Assembly: GCA_000711775.1 (NCBI GenBank)
Contig: ARYC01000602.1
Span: 62,001-126,000 of the forward strand
Reading direction: 5' to 3'
Origin: Oxytricha trifallax
Lineage: Eukaryota > Ciliophora > Spirotrichea > Sporadotrichida > Oxytrichidae
Length of the DNA stretch: 64,000 nucleotides
Numbering within the stretch: position 1 is the first letter of the stretch; each line of letters begins with the position of its first letter. A model generated the notes under the pieces. It made no database searches and had not been told where the DNA came from. It saw only the letters and a list, made by a program, of their open reading frames with translations. Shown here piece by piece: positions 46,134 to 54,896 of this stretch. A program made the position numbers and the translations under genes.

Positions 46134-46949
46134 GGTAAGATTGAATTTTTTGATTGAAAAGAAAAAGATAAATACAGAACACAATAAAATATAAATTAGG
46201 TCTTAGTATTAATAGCAAGAATTTCTTTAAACAATCATTTTTATCATGATGATTTCAATCTCGTTCTTTGGTTTTCATCTGTGAAATAATGAAAGAGGTT
46301 CGGTTCTGATTCATCATTCAGCTACCAGTAATTTCTGCAATTTTATTTTGTCAATTGTCGTAATCTCGAGCACTTCTCACTTTAAAAGTGCTTTAATAGT
46401 CTTAATTGATAGGGAGGAGTCTCCATTTTACTAGGTGAAATTTTAATAAATTTGTGATTTTTAGAATTTAAAATAGGCATTTTAAAAATTTTTAAGTTTT
46501 AATGATTAATGATTAAAGTTTTAACTAATCGTTTTAATCTATAATGATTTATTAATTGAGAATTCTTAATTAATTTTAAACTGATTCTTATTAATTAAGA
46601 CAATGCCTATTTTAAATTCTAAAAATCACAAATTTATTAAAATTTCACCTAGTAAAATGGAGACTCCTCCCTATCAATTAAGACTATTAAAGCACTTTTA
46701 AAGTGAGAAGTGCTCGAGATTACGACAATTGACAAAATAAAATTGCGGAAATTACTGGTAGCTGGATGATGGATCAGGACCGAACCTCTTTCATTATTTC
46801 ACAGATGAAAACCAATGAACGAGATTGAAATCATCATGATAAAAATGATTGTTTAAAGAAATTCTTGCTATTAATACTAAGACCTAATTTATATTTTATT
46901 GTGTACTGTATTTATCATTTTCTTTTCAATCAAAAAATTCAATCTTACC
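46134..46949. mobile_element. 816-bp hairpin element in the inner TBE spacer
   Basis: Arms of ~345 bp, left end GGTAAGATTGAATTTTTTGA, right end the inverse. Matching inner landmarks GACTCCTCCCTATCAATTAA and inverse. Loop ~46490-46600. It sits between the 22 kDa and 57 kDa genes. The arms are nearly identical apart from scattered changes. No coding frame. Confidence 0.85.
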
Positions 46950-47040
46950 TGTTCTTACCTGAATTTTTCGAAATTGGTACCAATATTAAAAATATCAAGC
47001 ATGAAATTAGAAAATTTATAGTTATAAACTTAGTAAAAAT

Positions 47041-48604
47041 ATGATGGCTAACACTTTAAAATCAACCATTATTGCTGGAGGGTAAACTCCTACTCAAATA
47101 TACTTTAGCTAATAAAGTTATTAATCATTAATTATCGTAATTTAAATTCGAATTTAAACATGCGGCTAACTTAAATCGTAAGGCAGTTTATCTTGGAACA
47201 GGTTAATCATTGCTCAACTTTGGCTCCTCCAAGAAACCAGAAGTAATTTATATTGAAAAGGAGGTTGAGCTAAGAGCTCTAGAGTTTGAAGCTGAGGTCT
47301 TTAAAATTTAAGTTTAAAACAAGAAGTAGAGTGCAGAGATGGGAGTTTAAACATAAGTTGAATTGGTTGAGGAAGATAAGGAACAGCAACCAATAGAAAA
47401 AATTAAAACATTTTAATGTGAAGACTGCTAAAATTTCTTCTCAACTGAGTCTAGCTTGAAGAGACACATCAAAGAGGTACACTCTGGTAGAGCTAAGATC
47501 TACTTTAAGCATGATAAAGTAGATGGTAGATATTAATGCACTACCTGCATGAAGTCTTATACTCACTCAGCCAAAGTAAAGAAGAATGTGCAAAAGCATC
47601 ATTTAAGAGAATTCCTGATAAAAGATGAGGAAACTTAAAAGCTTGTACCTGCTAAGAGAAAAAATAAATCTCTTGATTCACAAAAAGAATAGAAAGAAAA
47701 AATTAAGAGATAGAAGCGATTGGAGTCAATGAACCAACTAGTAAACGCTATGTATATAGCAAGCTTAAAAGAGAGAGCAATGTATATACCTGCATTAAAT
47801 GCAGTTGAAATAAGAACTGTATTGAGAACTATTTGAATATTGATGTACCTAACAAGGTAAAGCTTATAGTTGTTGATGAATTCGCTTACTAGGTATATCA
47901 ATTCAAGTATCTCATTAAGAACGAGCAATATAAAAATGAGTTTGCAAATAAATACACAGTGCTGAGAGAGGCTTAGAGAAGATAATGCAAGAACTTAGCT
48001 AAGATCGACGGAGTTACACTTGGTCATGGTTTTATTGCATTAAGACTCAAGAAGTTTGAAACGACTCTAAGAGAGTATCTCTACCATAATAGATATCCTG
48101 TTGATTTGAATGAGATACTCACAGAAATGACTAAGGGTGTAAAAGAGCTCCATAATCTAGGGTAAGTTAACAGAGATTTGAAGCCTAAAATGTAATTCTA
48201 AATCTCTGCCCTTTAGAAGTAGTAGTCATAGATTTCAACCGAGTAATAAGACAAGAGATAGTAACTTTAACTAAGGTTTTAGACACTCCAGGATAATTGC
48301 GAATAAGAGAGAAATGGACAAATGGCTCAGTATAATAGGAAGTTTGAGCGGTAGCTGCAATTATCTTAGAGTGCGATATAGAAAATATGTAATACTTTGG
48401 AACAAAATGTGAAAAAAATCAATAAGTTTGGCTACTAAACATATTAAACAAGATGAAATATGCAATGAAATTAAGAAAATAGTTGCGATGGTAATCGTAA
48501 AAGCTCTAGCATATCCAAGATAATCATTAGATGATATACTAGAACAACTACAGACTGCTAGATTCTAGAGGTATCACAAAGATAAGCAGATAAAATTTGT
48601 TTGA
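47041..48604 (+). pseudogene. Inner TBE 57 kDa zinc-finger/kinase gene, frameshifted
   Basis: ATG 47041 opens MMANTLKSTIIAGGQTP; a frameshift follows. Two C2H2-type fingers: FQCEDCQNFFSTESSLKRHI (~47410-47470) and YQCTTCMKSYTHSAKVKKNV...HH (~47530-47605). A basic linker (KRKNKSLDSQKEQKEKIKRQ). After another shift, VDEFAYQVYQFKYLIKNEQY and DGVTLGHGFIALRLKKFETT. Then LHNLGQVNRDLKPK (~48150-48190), the kinase catalytic loop with H changed to N, and VVIDFNRVIRQE (metal-binding loop, N in place of G). TGA at 48345-48347 stands where the outer copy has TGG. Dead. Confidence 0.85.
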
Positions 48605-49049
48605 ATTAAGTACACTAACACTCTTTAAATATTCATTAAATTCACATTAAACCTCCGTTTTCTCTACTAACCCCAATAAGACCCCAACTATACCCTACAA
48701 TCAAAGCACATATAAACCTCACTAAGGGGTTTTGGGGTTTTGAGTGTTGAACGTACCTTACAGTCCATTGTATAATGGAATCGAATTCTACTGGGGTATA
48801 TTAAAAGGCCATTACAAGAAACTGCTACTATACCACTTGATGCATAACCTACCTATCGATACAATAGACTTTATAAAAAGTTCAGTGAAGAGAGTAGATA
48901 ATTAGCTGTCTTAAAAGTGTACTAAGGAAGGGAGAGTGAATGTTTACAAATAAGTTTTATAATTAAGTTAATTAATATATAAATCACATTTAAAATTCTT
49001 TCGTAGGAGCTGGCTTCTCTTTCTTTTCTTCCTCTTGCTAATTCTCTTC

Positions 49050-49771
49050 TCATAGGTTTCTTCTCTTACTGCCAGCTCCAGCATCAATTTTCATCAACTC
49101 TGGAGTCTATATATTTGAATAAAGTCTGTTGCTGACTTCATTCTTTGTCTGCGACTTTCGCTCTCTTTGAAGTTTGCTATATTCCTTCATCAAGAAGATG
49201 GCAGTGCCAGATTTTTCTTTTGAGTTAAAATACAAATCTTACTTGAAATATAAGGGTGCTTCTGCAGCTCTGATAGCCAGCTATCACTTATCTAGATCCC
49301 CTATTTGTGCGTATCTTCTGAGGAGATACTGTATCTTTTCTTATGAGATTTTTGAATAATTTCTTTCAAGTAATCATCTTTAATTGTTGCAGGTATGCCA
49401 AAGAAATAGTTTCTTTCAGGTAGATTCTTTGACAACTGCTACTTAGTAGGCAGGTACTGCGAAAAATTTGGGTCATTCATTGCATCATCATATTAGTCAG
49501 TCACTGAGATTTCTGGATAGTTTGGAATCTCTGCAAACTTTACATCTAAAGTTTTCAATGCTTTCTTCTCTTCGCAGAGTATCGCTCTTAGTAATGATAT
49601 TTTAGTACCTTCCATCGTTGGCAGGAACAAACCAACTACATAATCAAGATAAGTTACAATGAGTTCAAAGCCTTGCTGCACCAAGAAGCGATGAAAATCC
49701 TCCTTGCTTCTATATCTTTGAATCAATTCTTGTGTTTGCACTCTCTTCATTGCATCATTCATTAACTCCAT
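49050..49771 (-). CDS. Outer TBE 22 kDa gene, intact with a 26-nt intron
   Basis: ATG 49769-49771 opens MELMNDAMKRVQTQELIQRY. The frame runs without TGA through FELIVTYLDYVVGLFLPTME, NYPEISVTDQYDDAMNDPNF and NLPERNYFFGIPATIKDDYL to HPYIS. A 26-nt GT-AG intron (49217-49242) follows. Exon 2 reads KSGTAIFLMKEYSKLQRERK and ends DAGAGSKRRNL at TGA 49050-49052. The spliced length is 232 codons. Exon 2 matches the two other TBE copies only if spliced. Function of the 22 kDa protein is unknown. It is antisense and adjacent to the transposase. Confidence 0.85.
49217..49242 (-). other. 26-nt intron in outer TBE 22 kDa gene
   Basis: Minus strand GTAAGATTTGTATTTT...AAAAG. Keeps the frame only when removed, consistent with conservation of the downstream exon in all three copies. 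Confidence 0.65.
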
Positions 49772-50336
49772 CTTGTTCAGAAATCTAAGAAATGATATTC
49801 ATTATTGATTTCAATTATATACCTCTGTAAACTTACTATTAAATATGGGCATCTTATAGAAGGTCAACATCTAAGAAGGATATGGAGAAGGTTTTGAGAA
49901 CTGGCTTCAAACTTGAGAGATTGATATCAATTTCTACTGTAATAGTTACATATTTTAAAATTTAAATTGGTACGAACTTAATTAGGAGCAGCTCCTAAAA
50001 TGCTAGTACTTGATAAGGAGCTTTAATTAATGCGAGTACTTAATTAGGAGCACCCTAATTTAAATCATAAAATGACTAAATACCTCCTAAAGCAGTACGT
50101 ACTTAATTAGGTGCACCTCCTAAATCGGTATGTGATGTAATTAACTTATTATTGAAAGTAAAAATGGTTACTTCCTCCTCCATATTTAGAGCTGGATTGT
50201 CTCTTAACACTTATATTTCTTCTCTTATACTCTAAGAACTTCCCTTTAAACTTGTAGGCTTGCAAAGCTCTCGTATAAGCTCTCAGTTAAAGACAGATAT
50301 AGAGGCAGTTTTATAATTTTAAATTCAAATTTAAAT

Positions 50337-51607
50337 ATGAGCGCTAACATTTTAAGAAAAACAACAGCACTTCCATCAAACTAAATGAGACTTACCTTTG
50401 GCAGCAATAAAAAGTGTGATAGCTGTGAGATGAACTCTCATAAGGAACTACCAGAGCTATCACTTGAGGTCTCTGTTATTAAAATAGAAATTAATAATAG
50501 AAAATAAATGGCAAACAAGTGTGTGGGAGACAGAGAGGAGGAGAAAGGTATTAATGAAATTCCTATACAAACTGAAGAAGTAGAAGTATACTTTTGTGAG
50601 AAGTGTGAGAGAGACTTCGCTCATAAATCAAGCTGGTACATGCATATGAAGGTCCATAAGGACGCTAAGCGTATTGTATACTTAAAGCATGACAAAGTTG
50701 ATGGAAAGTATGATTGCTTTGAGTCCCATAAGCAGTACTCTCATACAGAGACTTAAAGAAGCATCTTTAAAAAGCTCACAAGAAAGAAATAGAAGTTGAA
50801 GATTAAGACACTCAACTAAAATTGCTCAACAAAAGAAAAGCAAGAGAGCCTCTTTAAGTTCAGGAACTTTAATAAGCAATTGAATCAGAGTATGTGAGGA
50901 TAGCACGCAACCTGTCAGCATCAGAGGTCACTAAAATTATGATTAAAATATAATACAAGTTAATTCCAGTACTTGCATAGATTGATATAGATAACTCTCT
51001 CTAAAGCTACCTAATTCTAGAGGATTCCTATGGCAAGAAACTTATTAAGGATCATCATTATGCTTAAAAAGTATATCTTTTCAACTATTTCCATAGTGAT
51101 GATAAAATTAAATGGAGTTTACTAATGAGTATAAGTACTCACTCAGGCAAAGTTTAAAGAGTGCAAATACTTAATAAAGCTAGATACTGTTATCCTTGCC
51201 AAAGATCATGTAGCTTTCAGACTCACACTATTAGAAATAACCCTCAGAGAATTCATAACTGAAAGAAGTCATAAATAGCTTGCATTAATAGCAGCCTAAA
51301 CTATACAGGATATCAAAGAGCTTCATAAGTTGGGGTTTGTTCACAGGGATCTCAAGTTTGAGAATAAAATATTGAACTTTTCACCTGTAAGAGTATCAAT
51401 AATTGATTTCTACAGAGCTTTAAGAGTGGAAGTATCAAGACTAGGAAGTATTATGGGAACTTACGGCTATTGTCCAGAAAGAGAAGACTGGAGAGATGGA
51501 GACTTTCAATGGGATGTGTGGGCTATGACAGCAATAATAATAAAGTGCGATATGCCTCGAAACGATTACTACTCTAAAGGTGCGAAAAGGAGGCAAAACA
51601 AAGAATA
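50337..51607 (+). pseudogene. Outer TBE 57 kDa zinc-finger/kinase gene, frameshifted
   Basis: ATG 50337 opens MSANILRKTTALPSNQMRLT. One clear C2H2 finger, YFCEKCERDFAHKSSWYMHM..H (~50590-50665). The second finger is worn (YDCFESHKQYSH). A shift near 50755 leads to LKKHLQKAHKKEIEVEDQD, then kinase-like LILEDSYGKKLI (~51013-51050). After further shifts come LGFVHRDLKFENKILNF (~51330-51375, HRDLKxxN loop) and VSIIDFYRALRVEVSRLG (DFG-like loop as DFY), YGYCPEREDWRDG and WDVWAMTAIIIKCDM (~51510-51550). A kinase fold with altered DFG. Hairpin element P3 follows shortly after the frame ends. Confidence 0.85.
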
Positions 51608-51668
51608 AAGCAATTTATTGAAAAAATGAGAGTCTCTCAATCGATGAAACAAATGGCAAAGTTAATAA

Positions 51669-52087
51669 TATTGTAGGAATACATTCGAAATTGGGAAATT
51701 ATAATTAAATATATAAAAATTAAGTCAAATCAGTGGTAGTTAAAGTTGGTCAATTTAAACGATCTTGGGCTCATTCGATAGAGAATTCAAAATTAGCTGG
51801 ACTTTACTGTTGGTGGTACTATTTTATCGAATCCCTGGATCGAGTTAACTCGACTATAATGTGAGGGTATGATTTAATGAATTTAGAGAATTTAATTAAA
51901 ATTCAATAATCTCGCTGCAGGGATTCGATAAAATAGTACTGCCAATAGTAAAGTCCAGCTAATTTTGAATTCACTATCGAATGAGCTCAAAATCTTTTTA
52001 AATTGGCCAACTTTAACTGCCACTAATTTGATTTAATTTTTATTTATTTAATTTTAATTTCCCAATTTCGAATGTATTCCTACAATA
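51669..52087. mobile_element. Hairpin miniature element, family P, copy 3
   Basis: 419 bp; TATTGTAGGAATACATTCG at left and its inverse at right. Matches 23269-23686 nearly base for base in the outer 100 bp (GGTCAATTTAAACGATCTTGGGCTC in the arm). Lies just past the 57 kDa gene in the outer TBE, so it is younger than that TBE. Confidence 0.9.
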
Positions 52088-52319
52088 ATAAGACCAATCT
52101 CAAGATCAGACATATCAATAGAGCAGATAGAGTTGTGATTAAATAAGATAAATTTTAGACATCTCCCTCATGATCCAAAAGTGCATTTTGAGTGATTAAA
52201 TTAAATTTATTTACTATAAATTTCCCATTAAAACGTATTAATAACCCTAACCCCTAAAAACTCCCTACAAATCAAAGCACTTATAAATCTCATTAAGGAG
52301 TTTGGGGTTAAAAACAAAT

Positions 52320-53430
52320 CATCAAAGTCTGAATCATTTAAACCTACTTACTAATCTGTAGGACTTTAACTACTTTAATTATTTTCTTACTAATTTAGTC
52401 TGATAAAACTTTCATCAACTTAAAATCTATTGAATTTCATTACGCTATTTCTTATAGTTCCTGTCTTATCTGTAAAAATATGAGATACTTGTCCGAACTC
52501 CTCGTTTTAATTACTAGATTGTTTTTAGCATAAATTTCTTTTTCTTAATCATACATTTCTGCATCCCAAAACATAAAAAGCGCATAACTAAATCTAATTG
52601 ATTCCAATGTGATAATTATGAAAAAATAACAGGAAAAATATAAGTTTGTAATAATTCATTTGGATTTAATTAAATAATATCTAAATAAATACAAAATGGA
52701 AAATTGCAAACAGCTTTGTCATTAAACCACTCTCCCACGTATTTTCTGCCATCAGCCCAAGTTAACAAGCATTTCCATTTTCTTTCTGCTCCTCTGCGAG
52801 TTGTTCAGCCAGCTCAGTTAGTGCCCCTCCTAAACAAGTAATGCTATTTAAAAAAATTATGGATATAAAAAATTTAACTTAAAAATTTAAATGAATGACC
52901 ATCTTCTTCAACTCAACTTTTCATTCATCATTATTAATTATTAATATTTAATTATCAATTTCTTTTTATAAATTATGAATGAGGTTTATGGGTACCATCT
53001 GTTAAAAAAACTTGAAACAAGATGATGAACTTTTAGAAAAAGAGACATTAAGGAAAGCTCTTTGCTTCAATTTTTGCATTTAACGTTTAATTATGATACT
53101 TGATCATCGTTATTTTTTAGTTCATAAGAAGTAACATAAGCAGATATAAAAAAAAATTATTAATTAAACCAAGAATATGTACATTTTTTGCATGTGGGTA
53201 AATTCTTGAGTCTTTGATATTTTCGTATAAGATTGTTCTAAATTTTCATAATCTTTGTATTGTGAGGGGTATTTATACGACTACTCCATAGGCATATTCT
53301 GTAAATTGAATAATAAAATATAAGATTCAATGGATCTCAAGATTGCACCTCGCAGCAATAAATTATCGATATCTAGAGGTTAACTTTAGGTACCATCTGG
53401 AGTTACAGAATCTCTAAAACGGAATCGATT
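52320..53430 (-). pseudogene. P4-type ATPase pseudogene, 5' part, on the far side of the TBE nest
   Basis: Minus-strand landmarks in flippase order: NLLLRGAILRSIESYILL (~53300-53360, RGxxLRN-type block), HNTKIMK-type sequence (~53240), a membrane segment with IITLESIRFSYALF and WDAEMYDQEKEIYAKNN (~52540-52610), then NEEFGQVSHIFTDKTGTIRN (~52440-52500, with the phosphorylation motif DKTGT at about 52456-52470) and KFNRFQVDES. It continues logically into LTGDK and GDGPND at 39780-41409. A block with WADGRKYVGEWFNDK (~52715-52790), MORN-like, interrupts it and may be an unrelated fragment. Frame breaks throughout. Confidence 0.8.
52700..52830 (-). pseudogene. MORN-repeat-like fragment
   Basis: The minus strand reads KWKCLLTWADGRKYVGEWFN, which fits a MORN repeat (W-x-DG-x-x-Y-x-G-x-W). 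It lies within the P4-ATPase region but P4-ATPases have no MORN repeats, so it is either a small inserted gene piece or a coincidence in another frame. One repeat only. Confidence 0.35.
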
Positions 53431-53840
53431 AGATCTGTAAATATTCTAACATGGTAATTTGCATTATATATTTTATTGCAACAAGTGTAACTTATTTATA
53501 TCAAAATATTTATATCAAAATAGTTTTAACTCTTATTTGAAAAGGATTTTGTTTTAAAATTGGTTTCCCATCTAATTTGTAGTCTTAACTTAGCAGATGC
53601 TGTTTTAGTTTTAAAATGATTTTAATATAGAATGATTCCAATGAGTAGATCTTCTCATTTAAATTTACGAATTCCATCCTATAATTCTTTAACATAACCA
53701 CTAATTTAAATAAAAATAACTTATAATATCAATGAATTGAATATTCTCTTACTTGTCAGCATGCTACTTTTTAATATATTCTATTATATCTTTAATGACA
53801 CAAATTATAATGTACCATTACTAACAGTATAAATTTTAGT

Positions 53841-54456
53841 GTAATGGCCTCCTAGAGGACGCTAAAAGTTTTTTTTCATTCTTATAAATGTTCTTAAAAT
53901 GATTAAAACATCAAAGAAACATGTTAAAATATATAAATTATATCTAAAATGACTTTTTAAAAGAATCTGGACAACCAAGATAGAAGTCACATAAACATCA
54001 TAAAAACATTAGATTTGAATAAATGTTACTATTTTTTAATAAATATTATATCTATAAAATACTTGTGATTTCACTAATTTAATTACTGAAATAATGATTA
54101 ACTGCTATAAAAGCAGCATGAGAGCTTTATTAATGTTAAAAAAGAGATAATTATACCTCAACGATTGTATTACAAACTTTTATAGCAGTTCATCATTATT
54201 TCAGTAATTAAATTAGTGAAATCACAAATAAATTACACATAAAATATTTAGAAAAAAGTATCTTTTATTCAAATCTAATGTTTTTATGATACTTATGTGA
54301 AATTTTACTTCTATCTGGGTTACTATAGATTCCCTGGAATAGTCATTTTCGACCTAATTAATATATTATAACATGTTACTTTGATGTTTTACTAATTTTA
54401 AGAACATTTTATAAGAATAAGAAAAAGATTTTTAGCGGCCTTCAGGGGGCTATTAC
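53841..54456. mobile_element. Miniature inverted-repeat element, 616 bp
   Basis: Left end GTAATGGCCTCCTAGAGGAC, right end (inverse) GTAATAGCCCCCTGAAGGCC. The terminal ~25 bp match with a few differences and the arms match for ~250 bp (for example AATTAAATTAGTGAAATCAC and inverse). Central part ~54115-54175. Arms have diverged more than in the other hairpins. No coding frame. Confidence 0.75.
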
Positions 54457-54474
54457 TCAAATTTTAATACAGAT

Positions 54475-54840
54475 TAATTAGAATAATTTTTTTTTAATTT
54501 ATAGCAAATCTGAGGATTTTTCTTGTGTAATTAAAATAGCCTTAATGACTTGTAATACCAATATGATAAGAAAATAGGCATTATTTACTTTAGAATATTT
54601 TAAGATCAAATTCTAGGGAAGGGAATTCTACCATGTATATTTCGATGTTTTTATTCGATTTTTGGATATCTCCAGTCTTTAAGTCTGCAGGATAAGGGTT
54701 ATAAATTTAAACAATATAATCTTCTACAGGGGGAGGAATTTACTCGATTTTTATAAAGAGATTTTAAGTAGTGGACGAGCTTTCAGTCTTATCTTGATCA
54801 GAGTTTTCATTATAAGGTCTTCTAAAAATAAATAAAATTA
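54475..54840 (-). pseudogene. Open coding segment of ~120 codons, unknown
   Basis: The minus strand reads RRPYNENSDQDKTESSST at ~54780-54835, then PPPVEDYIVQIYNPYPADLK and MVEFPSLEFDLKIFQSKQ, and runs without TGA to ~54480. It stands upstream (in minus orientation) of the P4-ATPase 5' part, separated by the 616-bp element, so it could be that gene's N-terminus, but no P4 motif is visible in it. Confidence 0.4.
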
Positions 54841-54896
54841 AAAAATGATTCAAATTTTTAAATTAGATTTAATTAACAAGTCAAAAGAACTACTTA

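Larger units (their letters stand above)
42332..48742 (+). mobile_element. Inner TBE-type transposon nested in the outer transposase
   Basis: Left end AAAAACCCCAAAACCCC (first base changed from C), right end GGGGTTTTGGGGTTTTG at 48742. Both sides are flanked by AGT (42329-42331 and 48743-48745), the ANT duplication expected for TBE. Inside are the transposase (plus), the 22 kDa gene (minus) and the 57 kDa gene (plus). Removing the retroelement-like insert (43149-44795) and the hairpin element (46134-46949) leaves ~3.95 kb. The precise ends and duplication show it jumped into an existing TBE. Confidence 0.95.
41531..49000 (+). pseudogene. Outer TBE transposase (DDE, Tc1/mariner-IS630 type), split
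   Basis: N-terminal part 41531-42331, C-terminal part 48746 to ~49000, separated by the inner TBE between codons for ITPV and NVPYSP. Catalytic-type blocks: FIHADEAMFTF (~42015-42050), LFVDNLSFHKTK (~42255-42290) and, after the gap, NVPYSPLYNGIEFYWGILKG (~48746-48815), matching the D, D and E/W regions of the superfamily. A frameshift near 41900 (before MKFIHADEA) adds to the insertion. So dead twice over. Glutamines are mostly TAA/TAG. Confidence 0.85.
41413..52312 (+). mobile_element. Outer TBE-type transposon (about 4.07 kb once insertions are removed)
   Basis: Left end CAAAACCCCAAAACCC at 41413, preceded by ATT (TBE elements duplicate ANT). Right end at ~52280-52312 is worn (CATTAAGGAGTTTGGGG). 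It carries a transposase (plus; split by the inner TBE), a 22 kDa gene (minus, 49050-49771) and a 57 kDa gene (plus, from 50337). Subtracting the inner TBE (42332-48745) and the hairpin element (51669-52087) leaves ~4.07 kb, the usual TBE size. It is inserted in a P4-ATPase gene. Confidence 0.9.

Noticed and set aside
47635..47928. Minus-strand 97-aa hydrophobic ORF
   Set aside because: Antisense shadow of the basic linker of the inner TBE 57 kDa gene.
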